Of a stretch of 47,416 nt of DNA, positions 32,666 to 41,766 are shown one piece after another (positions within the stretch are counted from its first letter, which is position 1; each line of letters opens with the position of its first letter). Both the position numbers and the translations under genes were made by a program. Origin of the DNA: an uncultured Alphaproteobacteria bacterium (GTDB lineage: Bacteria > Pseudomonadota > Alphaproteobacteria > HIMB59 > GCA-002718135); the NCBI GenBank assembly GCA_902514875.1, contig CABXSY010000010.1, positions 1 through 47,416 of the forward strand, written 5' to 3'. Below the pieces are notes generated by a model that was not told the origin of the DNA, made no database searches, and saw only the letters and a program-made list of their open reading frames with translations.

Positions 32666-33601
32666 TTATACTTCTACACCTTTTTGCTTTTTTTGTTTAT
32701 CAATTAATTGTTTTGGGAAATTTTTTGCTCTTAATTTAATTTTTGCATCTTTTTCAATTAATTTAATAATACTAGTACTAAATGATCTTTTACCTAAAAT
32801 TTTGATACCAAGTTTAAATTTTTTACTTAGATAATTTCCCAGTTCTAATTTTATATTTTTTCCAAGTTTATTAAAAAGATTTATATCTTTATTGACTAGA
32901 TCCATTGTAAATCCAACATCATAACTGCCTCCAAGTATGACCTTTGTTTCAGTTTCATTTACAAAACTATTCCCAGAGCTTATTTTTATCGCTTTATACG
33001 TTAAACCTAAGTCAATTTTATTTTTTTTTGCAACACTCAAAGCCTCACCTATACCTACTAAATGTAATGATGCTAAATAATTTGTAATCACTTTTAATAT
33101 TGAGGCATTTCCAATTTTTCCACAATATAAAATTTCATGACCAAGCAATGATAAAATTGGGAAACATTTTTTGAAAGTTGATTTTTTGCCTGCAGCTAAA
33201 ATAGATATATTCCCTGATTTAGCTCTATGTTCTCCTCCGGTAATAGGACATTCTAATACTTTTCCACCTTTGCTAGTTACTTTTTTGGATAAACTTATCA
33301 TATCGTTTTTATCTGTAGTACTCATCTCAATCCAGATATGTTTTTTAGTTAAATATTTTAATATAGTTTTTAAAACTTTGCTTACCGCTTTTGGTGAAGG
33401 TAAACAGGTTATTATAATATCACTCTTTTCAATTAATTCTTTTAAGGTTTTACAAGGCTTGTTTTTTAGATTTTTTAATCTTGAATAAGATTGATTATTT
33501 TTATCATACACAAAAACATTATTATTTGATTTTAATAAATTATTTGCAAGGTTTGAACCAACGTTTCCTACACCTATGAAACCAATAAATTCTGATTTCA
33601 T
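32666..33601 (-). CDS. 3-hydroxyisobutyrate dehydrogenase / 2-hydroxy-3-oxopropionate reductase-like protein
   Basis: 311 residues. N-terminal NAD motif GFIGVGNVGSNLANNLL (residues 6-22) and the family substrate motif CPITGGEHRAKSG (about 115-127), then Lys in NASILKVITNYL as the catalytic Lys. The HIBADH family oxidises 3-hydroxy acids such as 3-hydroxyisobutyrate or reduces tartronate semialdehyde; which of these applies is not clear. It is the gene that starts the catabolic tail of the long operon and overlaps the MBL gene by 4 bp (ATGA). Confidence 0.87.
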   Translation of the reverse strand: MKSEFIGFIGVGNVGSNLANNLLKSNNNVFVYDKNNQSYSRLKNLKNKPCKTLKELIEKSDIIITCLPSPKAVSKVLKTILKYLTKKHIWIEMSTTDKNDMISLSKKVTSKGGKVLECPITGGEHRAKSGNISILAAGKKSTFKKCFPILSLLGHEILYCGKIGNASILKVITNYLASLHLVGIGEALSVAKKNKIDLGLTYKAIKISSGNSFVNETETKVILGGSYDVGFTMDLVNKDINLFNKLGKNIKLELGNYLSKKFKLGIKILGKRSFSTSIIKLIEKDAKIKLRAKNFPKQLIDKQKKQKGVEV

Positions 33602-34350
33602 AAATCAATAATCATTCCATCATATCCAGGTTTAACATTTGATGGGCACATATTTATTAATTGTTTTTCATCTAGTAAAGCTGTCATATGAGTAAAAATA
33701 GTTTGTTTTGGTTTAATATAAGAAATGAAATCCATTATTTGATCAAATCCAGCATGTGAAGGATGCGAATCCTCTCTTAACAAACCAACTATCCATAGAT
33801 CTAGATTTTTTAATTTATCAATATCTTTATTATAAAATTTTTTTAAATCTGTAGAATAAGCAAAATTTCCAATCTTGTAAGTTTGAACATCAATTGACCC
33901 ATGATTATGTTTAAATGTTTCAATATTTATATTCTGAAAATTTATACTAGAATCTAATTCTTTAATTTCCATAAATGGTAAATAATCTTTTTCTCCTTTA
34001 AAAATATATTTATAATTTGTTTCCATCTCTGGAATCATTTCTTTAGGCATATATGCAGGGATAATTTTTTTATTTATTAATGACATTGCTCTCATATCTG
34101 GCACACCTGATGTATGATCAGAATGAATATGAGTATAAAGAACCGCATCAATATTAGTACATTTAGCATTATAAAGTTGCTGTCTAAGGTCTGGACTAGT
34201 ATCAATTAGAATATTTGTATTTTTATATTCAATAAGTACTGATGATCTTGTTCGAAAATTTCTTTTATTACTAAGATCAATATTACCATGTCTATTCCAT
34301 GCTAAAGGTGATCCGAAAGATCCTCCACAGCCTAAAATTGTAATTTTCAT
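33598..34350 (-). CDS. MBL-fold metallohydrolase (PhnP-like)
   Basis: 250 residues. TILGCGGSFGSP at the start and THIHSDHTSGVPDM with the HxHxDH zinc site at residues 74-79 are clear. The later ligands are His and Asp in FKHNHGSIDV, FAYSTDLK and FTHMTALL. The gene follows tatD and metG in many alphaproteobacteria, and homologues are often called PhnP-like phosphodiesterases acting on cyclic phosphates. It overlaps tatD by one base and HIBADH by four. The function in this order is unassigned; its retention with metG and tatD hints at RNA or nucleotide metabolism. Confidence 0.87.
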   Translation of the reverse strand: MKITILGCGGSFGSPLAWNRHGNIDLSNKRNFRTRSSVLIEYKNTNILIDTSPDLRQQLYNAKCTNIDAVLYTHIHSDHTSGVPDMRAMSLINKKIIPAYMPKEMIPEMETNYKYIFKGEKDYLPFMEIKELDSSINFQNINIETFKHNHGSIDVQTYKIGNFAYSTDLKKFYNKDIDKLKNLDLWIVGLLREDSHPSHAGFDQIMDFISYIKPKQTIFTHMTALLDEKQLINMCPSNVKPGYDGMIIDL

Positions 34351-35132
34351 TATAGATAATTATCTCTTTTAGCTTTCGTAAACAAATTAAAAAAATTATT
34401 ATCAGTGATTTTTTCAAATTCTTCTAAGGATAATTTAAAAAATTTTGCCAGATATTCAGCTGTGTATTTTACAAAAGATGGCTCATTAACTTTACCTCTC
34501 ATTGGTTCGGGTGCTAAAAAAGGACTATCAGTTTCTATAAGTATAGAATCTAAAGGAGCATCCTTAATAATATCTCTTAAACTTGATGCATTTTTAAATG
34601 TTATTATTCCAGAAATAGAAATGTAGTAGTTATTCTCTAAACAAAAATTTAGTAGTTGTTTTGAACCGGTAAAACAGTGAAAAATTAATTTTAAATTATT
34701 TGATTTATAATTTTTTAAAATATCTACTATTTCTTTTTCAGAATTTCTTTGATGAATGATAATTGGTAGTGAATGCTTTATTGAAGCTTCAATATGGGTT
34801 TCAAATACTTGTGTTTGTTCTTTGAGAAATTTATCATTATGATATAAGTCAATGCCTGTTTCACCTATTCCTATTACTTTTTCATTATTACAGTATTGAT
34901 CAAAGTTTTGTAATTTAATTTGGTTCATTGATTGAACATCACTTGGATGAAGTCCATATGAGAGATAAATAGAGTCATAATTTTTTATTAGACTTAAATG
35001 ATCTTGGAAATCTTCAGGATTTGTATTGATTGATAATATTGAGCTTATATTATTTTTTTTGGAATTATTAATAATATTCTGAAAATTTTCTGACAATTTT
35101 TTAAAATTTAAATGACAATGTGAGTCAATCAT
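34350..35132 (-). CDS. tatD: TatD-family metal-dependent deoxyribonuclease
   Basis: 260 residues with the full metal-binding set: IDSHCHLN (residues 2-9), GLHPSDV, IGIGETGIDLY (Glu), IIHQRNSE (His), IFHCFTGS (His), ETDSPFLAPEPMRGK (Asp). This is a TIM-barrel 3'-5' exo/deoxyribonuclease that acts in DNA repair and RNA turnover. Overlaps metG by 8 bp and the MBL gene by one, the usual alphaproteobacterial order. Length and motifs normal. Confidence 0.94.
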   Translation of the reverse strand: MIDSHCHLNFKKLSENFQNIINNSKKNNISSILSINTNPEDFQDHLSLIKNYDSIYLSYGLHPSDVQSMNQIKLQNFDQYCNNEKVIGIGETGIDLYHNDKFLKEQTQVFETHIEASIKHSLPIIIHQRNSEKEIVDILKNYKSNNLKLIFHCFTGSKQLLNFCLENNYYISISGIITFKNASSLRDIIKDAPLDSILIETDSPFLAPEPMRGKVNEPSFVKYTAEYLAKFFKLSLEEFEKITDNNFFNLFTKAKRDNYL

Positions 35133-36645
35133 TCAATATTCTTGGAAATATTGGTTCTGGATTGTTTATTTTTATATTTTGATTGATTAGTCTAGTAAAA
35201 TTCTCAAATTTATTATTGTCTATGTTATAATCAAAAATATTAAGAATTTTTTTTGAACTAGTTGGTATTATTGGATAAAGCATTATAGCTGATTTAATAA
35301 TTATATTTGTAACAATATATAAAACTTCTTCCATTCTAATTTTATTTGTTTTTTTCAATGTCCATGGTGCTTGAGTGTCAACATATGCGTTGCAAGCAGA
35401 TATTAATTCCAAGACAGACTTGATTGCTCTATCAATTTGTTGATTATTCATAAATTTACAATATTCATCAAATTTATTTTGAAGAGTATTAATTAAATCC
35501 TGATCATCATTAGTTAAATTTTCTGTTGGCTTTAGTATGGAATCATTATTTTTTACAACAAATGATGAAATTCTTTGTACTAAATTGCCAAAATTGTTTG
35601 ATAGATCTGCGTTAATTCTATTTGCGATTGCTTGTTTTGAAAAATCTCCATCATTTCCAAAAGGCACCTCTCTAAATAAAAAAAACCTAATTTGATCCAG
35701 GCCATATTCATTAATAATTTCGTAAGGATCAATGACATTACCAAGTGATTTAGAAATTTTTTGCCCTTCATTAGTCCACCAACCATGCGCAAATATTCTT
35801 TTAGGAGGTTCGATACCCGCAGCCATTAAAAAAGCTGGCCAATACACTGCATGAAATCTTAATATATCTTTTCCTACAATGTGTGTTGCAGGCCAAAATT
35901 TCTTGTAATTATTATTATTTGTATCTGGATAACCAATTGCAGTTAGGTAATTACATAATGCATCAATCCAAACATACATCACGTGTTTAGAATTATTTGG
36001 AACTGGTACTCCCCAATTAAAAGTTGTTCTCGAAATAGACAGATCTTTTAATCCACCTTTAATAAAACTTAATACTTCATTATATCTTGTTTTTGGTAAG
36101 ATTGATTCTGGATTTTTTTCATAATAATTGATCAGCTTATCTTGCCATTCTGAAAGCTTAAAAAAATAACTCTCTTCCTTAACCCACTCTACAGGGGATC
36201 CATTATCGGTAACATATTTACCATCAATCTTTTTTAATTCATTTTCTAAATAAAATGCTTCATCTCTAACCGAGTACCAACCTTCATAATTTGAGAGATA
36301 TATTTGATTATTTTTTTCTAATTGCTTCCAAAGTTCTTGTGAAGCTTTAATATGTCTTTCTTCAGTAGTTCTTATAAAATCATTTATTTCACATCCTAAA
36401 AAAGGTATTAAATTAATAAAATTAACTGAAAGTTTATCGACGAATTCTTTAGGTTTTAAGTTTGAATTAATAGCAGCTTTTTCTACTTTTTGCCCATGCT
36501 CGTCTGTACCTGTTAAAAAGAATACATTGTTTCCTAATAATTTATTATATCGCGCAATAATATCGCAAGCTATACTTGTATAAGCATGCCCTATATGAGG
36601 AATATCATTAGTGTAGTATATTGGTGTAGTTATATAAAAATTCAT
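35125..36645 (-). CDS. metG: Methionyl-tRNA synthetase
   Basis: 506 residues, class Ia. The HIGH signature is seen as PHIGHAYTS (residues 15-23), and KISKS at about 295 stands for KMSKS. The stem-contact insert after EGWYSVRDEAFY lacks the CxxC zinc pairs, so it is of the single-domain, zinc-free type that is common in alphaproteobacteria. There is no C-terminal tRNA-binding EMAP domain. Charges initiator and elongator tRNA-Met. Starts one base after holB's stop and is followed by tatD with an 8-bp overlap. Confidence 0.96.
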   Translation of the reverse strand: MNFYITTPIYYTNDIPHIGHAYTSIACDIIARYNKLLGNNVFFLTGTDEHGQKVEKAAINSNLKPKEFVDKLSVNFINLIPFLGCEINDFIRTTEERHIKASQELWKQLEKNNQIYLSNYEGWYSVRDEAFYLENELKKIDGKYVTDNGSPVEWVKEESYFFKLSEWQDKLINYYEKNPESILPKTRYNEVLSFIKGGLKDLSISRTTFNWGVPVPNNSKHVMYVWIDALCNYLTAIGYPDTNNNNYKKFWPATHIVGKDILRFHAVYWPAFLMAAGIEPPKRIFAHGWWTNEGQKISKSLGNVIDPYEIINEYGLDQIRFFLFREVPFGNDGDFSKQAIANRINADLSNNFGNLVQRISSFVVKNNDSILKPTENLTNDDQDLINTLQNKFDEYCKFMNNQQIDRAIKSVLELISACNAYVDTQAPWTLKKTNKIRMEEVLYIVTNIIIKSAIMLYPIIPTSSKKILNIFDYNIDNNKFENFTRLINQNIKINNPEPIFPRILND

Positions 36646-36646
36646 T

Positions 36647-37630
36647 TTATTGAGTTAAAAAATTTAATATAAATATTTTTTTATCAAGATTTAAACTAAA
36701 TAATTCTTTTTGGTTATTAGTTAAATAATCAAATCTATCAATAAGATTTTTTTTGCTAAGATTTGTAGATAATGACTCTAACTCTATATAATTTGGCATA
36801 TTAATCAGGCTTTTATCATCTCTGTTTACTTTTAGCTTATTAGCAACAATTAGGATAAATTTTAGCATTGATAAATAATTATTAAATTCATCATTAGTAA
36901 GTTTTGATAAAATATTAGATAAATTTATTTTATCATCATCTAGATCATTTGATAGAAGACATTTAATTGATAATTGGAAAATATCCAAAAAATCATTATT
37001 ATAATAAAGAATAGTGGTTCCAGGTGATCCATATGTTAATTCAAAGTAAAAATTTATTTCTTCATTAGATATTTCATCAATATTATTTTTAATAATATTA
37101 GTAAAATTAGTTAAATTATGAGTATTTAATTTAATTTTTAAACATCTTGATCTAATTGTTGGCAGAAGTAATGAAATCTGGTTTGATATTAAAAAAATAT
37201 AGGTATTGTCTTTTGTTTCTTCTAGAATCTTAAGAATACTATTTGCAGAACTAATATTAAAATAATCAGCAGAATCAATGATAACTATTTTAGAAGAATT
37301 TTGAATGATTGATGTTGAATTTAAAAATGTTTTTAATCTTCTAATTTGATCAATAGTTATATTAGTTTTAATTTTTCCAGTTTTGCTATCAATTTCTTTT
37401 TCAATTATTTTTATATTTGGATGTGTATTATTTTTAAATAAATTTAAATGATGATCAACATTATTATCTTTAAATTCTATATTTATAATGTTTTTAACTA
37501 ATTTGTTAAGAAAAGTTCTTTTACCTATACCGGTCAATCCATGAATTAAAATTGAATTTGGAAGATTATTTGTTTCGTATCTGTTAAGAAGATCTCTATA
37601 CTCTTTTTCAAAACCTATTAATTCAATCAT
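36647..37630 (-). CDS. holB: DNA polymerase III subunit delta prime
   Basis: 327 residues. AAA+ clamp-loader module: Walker A GLTGIGKR at 31-38 and the arginine-finger SRC motif in TIRSRCLKIKL. The zinc-binding CxxC module of E. coli HolB is absent. Delta prime is the stator of the clamp loader that opens the beta ring. Between tmk and metG, with gaps of 3 and 1 bp, which is the standard alphaproteobacterial order. The C-terminal half is weakly conserved, as expected for this subunit. Confidence 0.9.
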   Translation of the reverse strand: MIELIGFEKEYRDLLNRYETNNLPNSILIHGLTGIGKRTFLNKLVKNIINIEFKDNNVDHHLNLFKNNTHPNIKIIEKEIDSKTGKIKTNITIDQIRRLKTFLNSTSIIQNSSKIVIIDSADYFNISSANSILKILEETKDNTYIFLISNQISLLLPTIRSRCLKIKLNTHNLTNFTNIIKNNIDEISNEEINFYFELTYGSPGTTILYYNNDFLDIFQLSIKCLLSNDLDDDKINLSNILSKLTNDEFNNYLSMLKFILIVANKLKVNRDDKSLINMPNYIELESLSTNLSKKNLIDRFDYLTNNQKELFSLNLDKKIFILNFLTQ

Positions 37631-37633
37631 TAA

Positions 37634-38245
37634 TTACAACTTTAATTTTTCAATAATATTTTTATGAATTATATCTCTAGATAAAGAAGCATCTACAGTT
37701 ATATATCTTTTTGGATTTGCTATTTTGTTATATCCTTGAATTACCTTTTGATGAAATAATAAGTTAGATTTATCATATTTGTTTTTAACTTTTCTTTGTT
37801 TTAATCTTTTGATTATTTCTTTTGGATTAATTTTAAAAATAAAAGTATAGTCAGGAAAGAAATTATTTAGAAGTTCTTTATGAAGTTTTTGAGCTCTTTT
37901 AATACCAAATTTATTTACATATCCTTGATAAACAAAAGAGGAATCTGCATATCGATCTGAAATGACAATCTTACCCTTTTTAAGATTCGGGATAATTACT
38001 TCATTGATATGATTTGATCTAGCTGCCATAAGAAGAAGTAATTCTTCTAAATTATTAATTGTAGATTTATTATCTAAAATTAATTTTCTTAATTTTTCTG
38101 AAAAATCAGTTCCCCCTGGTTCTCTGGATACAATAAAAGAAATTTTATTTTTTTTTAAATATTTTGATAAAAGTAATATTTGAGATGATTTTCCACTTGC
38201 TTCCGGCCCTTCAAAACTAATGAACAAACCTTTATTTAATTTCAT
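37634..38245 (-). CDS. tmk: Thymidylate kinase
   Basis: 203 residues. P-loop FEGPEASGKS (11-20), SREPGGTDFSE with the DR(E/H)PGGT-type Arg (40s), and DRYADSSFVYQG (about 95-106) are all intact. The enzyme phosphorylates dTMP to dTDP for DNA synthesis. Its start overlaps the end of dacA by 14 bp, and holB starts 3 bp later. The LID segment with Arg/Lys-rich LKQRKVKNK is present. Length usual for the family. Confidence 0.95.
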   Translation of the reverse strand: MKLNKGLFISFEGPEASGKSSQILLLSKYLKKNKISFIVSREPGGTDFSEKLRKLILDNKSTINNLEELLLLMAARSNHINEVIIPNLKKGKIVISDRYADSSFVYQGYVNKFGIKRAQKLHKELLNNFFPDYTFIFKINPKEIIKRLKQRKVKNKYDKSNLLFHQKVIQGYNKIANPKRYITVDASLSRDIIHKNIIEKLKL

Positions 38246-39365
38246 CTAAACTTCTTCCAAAAATTAAGTATTTTGCTGCGGCAAAAATTTTAAATAAAGG
38301 ATTAACTTCAGTTACATCTTTTTCAGCTATAAGGGGTACTTCTATTTTTGGCTTTCCATCTATATTTATAATTAATTTTCCTAATTCATCACCTTTTTTA
38401 ATTGGAGCAGATATTGGTTTTGTATATGTAATAGAAGAATTCATTAATTGAATTTGATCAAATGATAATGTTGATACGAATTTTTGTGCGCTGATTAAAT
38501 TTATACTACTCTCACTACCTAGCCATACATCTACTTTTTTAATAAATTGATCTTTTTCAACTAAAGTTTGTTGCGAAGTTTGATTAAAAGCCCAATTTAT
38601 TAAATTGGAAGATTCATTTAATCTTGATCTAGAGCTATTGGTACCGTTTATAACAACTGTAATCCTTCTATCATTCCTTAATGCTGTAGCAGCTATTCCC
38701 CAACCAGATTCTTTAGTAAACCCTGTTTTTAATCCATCAGCTCCTTGAACTTGATATAAAAGTTTATTTCTATTGGGTTGACTAATATCATTATAAGTAA
38801 ATTCTTCCATTTTGAAATATGAATAGAGCTGAGGGAAATCTTTAATTAGAGCGTTTGAAAGAATTCCAAGATCATAAACAGTGGAATAATGAGTATCATC
38901 TGGCCACCCAGATGAATTAATAAAGTTTGTATTTTTCATTCCTAAACGCTCTGCATAAACATTCATAAGTTTAGCAAAGTCATCTTCCGTACCACCTAAA
39001 CATTCTGCCAAGGCTATAGAAGCATCATTACCAGATTGAACAATAATACCTTTTAATAAATCATCAACTGTTACATTATCATCTATCTCTAAAAATGTTC
39101 TAGAACCTCCCATTTTATATGCTTTAGGAGAAACTTTACATTCATTAGAAATTGCAAAATTAGTATTCTTTATTCTATCAAATGCAACATAAACAGTCAT
39201 GATCTTAGTCATTGAAGCAGGTATAACTTTTGTATTAGAATTTTTTTCAAAAAGAACTTCATTTGTATCAAAATCAATAACAACCGCTTGCTCTGCTTTC
39301 GTATCAATAGCGTAAAGTTTAAAAGAAATTATAAAAAATAAAAGAAAGCTAAAAATTTTTACCAT
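38232..39365 (-). CDS. dacA: D-alanyl-D-alanine carboxypeptidase (PBP5/6 type)
   Basis: 377 residues with a Sec signal peptide (to about residue 19). Serine-protease-type penicillin-binding motifs: SMTK (S51, K54), SGN (111-113) and KTG (213-215). The C-terminal beta domain and a final hydrophobic/amphipathic helix (KIFAAAKYLIFGRS) would anchor it in the membrane. It trims the pentapeptide terminal D-Ala of peptidoglycan. Between rlpA (35-bp gap) and tmk (overlap), as in other alphaproteobacteria. Confidence 0.95.
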   Translation of the reverse strand: MVKIFSFLLFFIISFKLYAIDTKAEQAVVIDFDTNEVLFEKNSNTKVIPASMTKIMTVYVAFDRIKNTNFAISNECKVSPKAYKMGGSRTFLEIDDNVTVDDLLKGIIVQSGNDASIALAECLGGTEDDFAKLMNVYAERLGMKNTNFINSSGWPDDTHYSTVYDLGILSNALIKDFPQLYSYFKMEEFTYNDISQPNRNKLLYQVQGADGLKTGFTKESGWGIAATALRNDRRITVVINGTNSSRSRLNESSNLINWAFNQTSQQTLVEKDQFIKKVDVWLGSESSINLISAQKFVSTLSFDQIQLMNSSITYTKPISAPIKKGDELGKLIINIDGKPKIEVPLIAEKDVTEVNPLFKIFAAAKYLIFGRSLDEIK

Positions 39366-39400
39366 AAATATTAATAATTCTTAATTATGACCTTTATTTG

Positions 39401-40336
39401 TTATTCAATAAGAATTTCAGTTTCCTTATAACCTTTTGAGATAAAGTATGAAACCAAATTATTTGCTTCTGTATTTTCTAAAGGACCAATAATTACGTCA
39501 TATTTGGAATTATTTTTTTCTGAAGTATATTTTAAATCATTGTCATAATTATCTAATACTGATCGAATACTCTCATAATTTTCAAATCCTATTACTCTTA
39601 AATATAATTTAAAATCAGTTATTTTTTCTGATTTTAACTCAATTGGCTCCTCTATAATTGTATTGGTTTCATCTTCTGCTTCTGTAATTTCATCAATTTC
39701 TTCAATAGATACAATATCTGTTGGTGCAGAAGAGATAGTTTCATCAAAATTTTCTTCATTCAATGAATTTGCAACACTCTTCCATTGCTTACTAGCATCA
39801 GAAAGTATTTCCACTTTTACAGTAGCTAATTTAGATTTATAAAAACCAAGAAGTTGAGCTACTTTTCTTGATACTTGAATAATAACTGTATTATCATCAT
39901 GTCTATCTATAATTTTTACATTTATAGATAAGCCATTATCCAAGTTAGTGACCTTGACCATACTTGGAATAGGTAAAGTTTTATGCCTACCAAGTAATTC
40001 TGTAACTTTATTGTAATCGTTATTTACAGTTTTAATATTGTGTAATTCCTTACCATAAAAAGAAGAAAGTCCAATTTCTGAATAATTATAATTTTCCTCT
40101 GGAGTATAACTAACTCCTTCAATAAAATAGGGCTCTCCAACATAATAAAAAATATTATCTTTTGTTTGTTTATTATTCGATAGATTTTTTTCTTTTTTAT
40201 CTTCTTTTGTATTATCAATTATTTCTTCTATTTTGTTTACATTATTTTCTACAACATCAGAAACATTATTAAGATCTAATTCATTACAAGAAAATAAAAA
40301 TAAAATTAAAATTAAATTAATTAGAAATTTTATCAC
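39401..40336 (-). CDS. rlpA: Lytic transglycosylase-like lipoprotein RlpA with SPOR-like tail
   Basis: 311 residues, starting at a GTG inside mltB. Lipobox FSC puts the lipidated Cys at 17. A long polar region (20-85) is followed by a double-psi beta-barrel with GLSSFYGKELHN, catalytic H118 in LLGRHKTLP and D144 in KIIDRHDD. The usual DRGPF motif after the Asp is changed to DRHDD. The C-terminal 75 residues look like a SPOR domain (LYLRVIGFENY ... YDVIIGPLEN) that binds denuded septal glycan. Acts at the septum in cell separation. The upstream overlap with mltB is 20 bp. Confidence 0.88.
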   Translation of the reverse strand: MIKFLINLILILFLFSCNELDLNNVSDVVENNVNKIEEIIDNTKEDKKEKNLSNNKQTKDNIFYYVGEPYFIEGVSYTPEENYNYSEIGLSSFYGKELHNIKTVNNDYNKVTELLGRHKTLPIPSMVKVTNLDNGLSINVKIIDRHDDNTVIIQVSRKVAQLLGFYKSKLATVKVEILSDASKQWKSVANSLNEENFDETISSAPTDIVSIEEIDEITEAEDETNTIIEEPIELKSEKITDFKLYLRVIGFENYESIRSVLDNYDNDLKYTSEKNNSKYDVIIGPLENTEANNLVSYFISKGYKETEILIE

Positions 40337-41354
40337 TTAGAAGGCCTACTGATACAGCGTAATATGATGAACAATTATAATAAAGAATATTTTTGTAATT
40401 TGGATAAACTATGAACATTCTTCCGTCTATCCCATCTGGCATTATTAATCTAGCCTCTAAATCATCTCTTATTGGTAAAGGATCTCCATTAATTTTTGTA
40501 AATCCTAACTTTGACCATTCCGATAATGTTTTTGGAATTGATCTACGTTTAACTGCGCCACAACCTTTGGGGTTAACTTGCTTTATAGAATCAAAGAAAG
40601 ATGAGGAAATATTTTTAGGAGGAAGCACTTCTCTTCCCCAGGTGCTATCATTAGACCATGGATTTTTATCTAATGAAGTTAAATAATTTGCAGTACTAGC
40701 AAACGCATCTGCATAACTATTCCATATATCAATTCCATCACCGTCCCAGTCATATGCTGTTTCTAAAAAAGTTGTCGGTATCATTTGAGTCATACCAACT
40801 GCCCCACCCCAACTTCCTTTTAATTCTCCACTAGGAACAAGATTTTTATCTAAAATTTCAAGAGCTGCAAATAATTGTTTTTTATAAAAATCACTTCTTC
40901 TTCTATCAAATGCAAGAGTTGTGATTGCAATTATGGAATTAATTTTTCCTTGATTTCTTCCATAATAACTTTCCATACCTAATACAGCTACTATAAACCT
41001 AGGTTGTATTTTAAAATACTCTCCAATTTCTTTTAATAAATTTTCATGTTTTTTTATAAAATTTTTTCCCGCAAATATTTTATCTTTTGTAATTGTATAA
41101 AATAAATACTCATCTAGGGTCATTGTTGATGCTGGTTGGCATCGATCACGCATAATAATTTTACTTTGTGGCTTAACATTATTTAATTGTTTTGAGATAG
41201 TATTTTGACTTATGCCTATTTCTAAGGCTTCTTTTTTAATATTTGAAAGCCAACTATTCCATTCTTCATCAGTTGGCATTTTTGGTTTTTCACAATCTGC
41301 TGAGTAGAGATTAAATGATATAAATAAAAATAATATTACAAATCTAAAAATCAT
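40317..41354 (-). CDS. mltB: Membrane-bound lytic murein transglycosylase B
   Basis: 345 residues with a signal peptide (about residues 1-20); C21 could make it a lipoprotein, but no good lipobox precedes it. The SLT-type catalytic Glu is E128 in VLGMESYYGRN, with SWGGAVGMTQMIP and AYDWDGDGIDIWNS typical of MltB. The C-terminal peptidoglycan-binding domain is lacking, and the protein ends in a polar tail. It cleaves murein with 1,6-anhydro product formation. First gene of the 12-gene run; its promoter is presumably in the 93 bp before the tRNA-Ser gene. Confidence 0.92.
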   Translation of the reverse strand: MIFRFVILFLFISFNLYSADCEKPKMPTDEEWNSWLSNIKKEALEIGISQNTISKQLNNVKPQSKIIMRDRCQPASTMTLDEYLFYTITKDKIFAGKNFIKKHENLLKEIGEYFKIQPRFIVAVLGMESYYGRNQGKINSIIAITTLAFDRRRSDFYKKQLFAALEILDKNLVPSGELKGSWGGAVGMTQMIPTTFLETAYDWDGDGIDIWNSYADAFASTANYLTSLDKNPWSNDSTWGREVLPPKNISSSFFDSIKQVNPKGCGAVKRRSIPKTLSEWSKLGFTKINGDPLPIRDDLEARLIMPDGIDGRMFIVYPNYKNILYYNCSSYYAVSVGLLSDKISN

Positions 41355-41408
41355 TATATAAAAATACCAAAACTATCATTAATTAGGAAATGATATATAC
41401 TTAATATT

Positions 41409-41435
41409 TTGACATTTTTATGTTGAAACTATAGT
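41409..41435 (+). promoter_or_regulatory. Promoter of tRNA-Ser
   Basis: TTGACA (41409-41414) and TATAGT (41430-41435) with a 15-bp spacer end 12 bp before the tRNA-Ser gene. The -35 is a perfect consensus and the position is as expected for a tRNA. A spacer of 15 bp is short, so strength may be moderate. Confidence 0.55.
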
Positions 41436-41447
41436 AAGCACTTAAAC

Positions 41448-41537
41448 GGAGAGATGGCTGAGCGGTTGAAAGCACTGGTCTTGAAAACCAGCAACGGGGC
41501 AACTCGTTCGTGAGTTCGAATCTCACTCTCTCCGCCA
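41448..41537 (+). tRNA. tRNA-Ser (anticodon TGA)
   Basis: A full class II cloverleaf with encoded CCA. Acceptor GGAGAGA pairs with TCTCTCC. D stem GCT/AGC, anticodon stem CTGGT/ACCAG around CTTGAAA (anticodon TGA, reading UCN codons). The long variable arm has AACG/CGTT. T arm is GTGAG-TTCGAAT-CTCAC, discriminator G. The strand and the long arm identify tRNA-Ser. The 3' 75 bases are repeated at 43867-43941. Confidence 0.95.
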
Positions 41538-41546
41538 TATTAAAAG

Positions 41547-41585
41547 AATTTTAAACGTTTTATATTTTAAAATTATAATTTTTTT
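41547..41585 (+). terminator. Stem-loop and T-run after tRNA-Ser
   Basis: AATTTTAAA (41547-41555) and TTTAAAATT (41566-41574) form a perfect 9-bp stem around a 10-nt loop, with T7 ending at 41585. It lies 10 bp after the tRNA CCA end. AT-only stem, overlapping the stop of the convergent 59-aa gene. Confidence 0.4.
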
Positions 41586-41752
41586 CTAGCATAGTAAATT
41601 GGTCCTATAAATAATACTAAACCAATTAAAATCCTAATAACTGATACACCTCTAAAACCAAATTGAGGAACAACTACAAATAATTCAACTAAAATATAAA
41701 GACCCCAAAAAATTCCAAAAATCCATAATAATAATTTAAATAATGATTTCAT
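41573..41752 (-). CDS. Small two-span membrane protein (59 aa)
   Basis: An ATG at 41752 opens 59 codons. Two hydrophobic spans (about residues 5-25 and 34-52) are separated by VPQFGFRG, and the protein ends in YYARKKL. Start is 14 bp after the stop of the 106-aa gene on the same strand, so it is probably the third gene of the islet operon. Hydrophobicity over the whole length makes a real product likely. No family recognised. Confidence 0.5.
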   Translation of the reverse strand: MKSLFKLLLWIFGIFWGLYILVELFVVVPQFGFRGVSVIRILIGLVLFIGPIYYARKKL

Positions 41753-41766
41753 AAATCAAATTAATA

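Noticed and set aside
32616-33488. Plus-strand frames antisense to the SMP-30/HIBADH and HIBADH genes
   Set aside because: Antisense to genes with clear motifs on the other strand; no start site and hydrophobic low-complexity composition.
40411-40686. Plus-strand 91-codon frame antisense to mltB
   Set aside because: The mltB frame carries the catalytic Glu and family blocks; the antisense frame has no recognisable feature.
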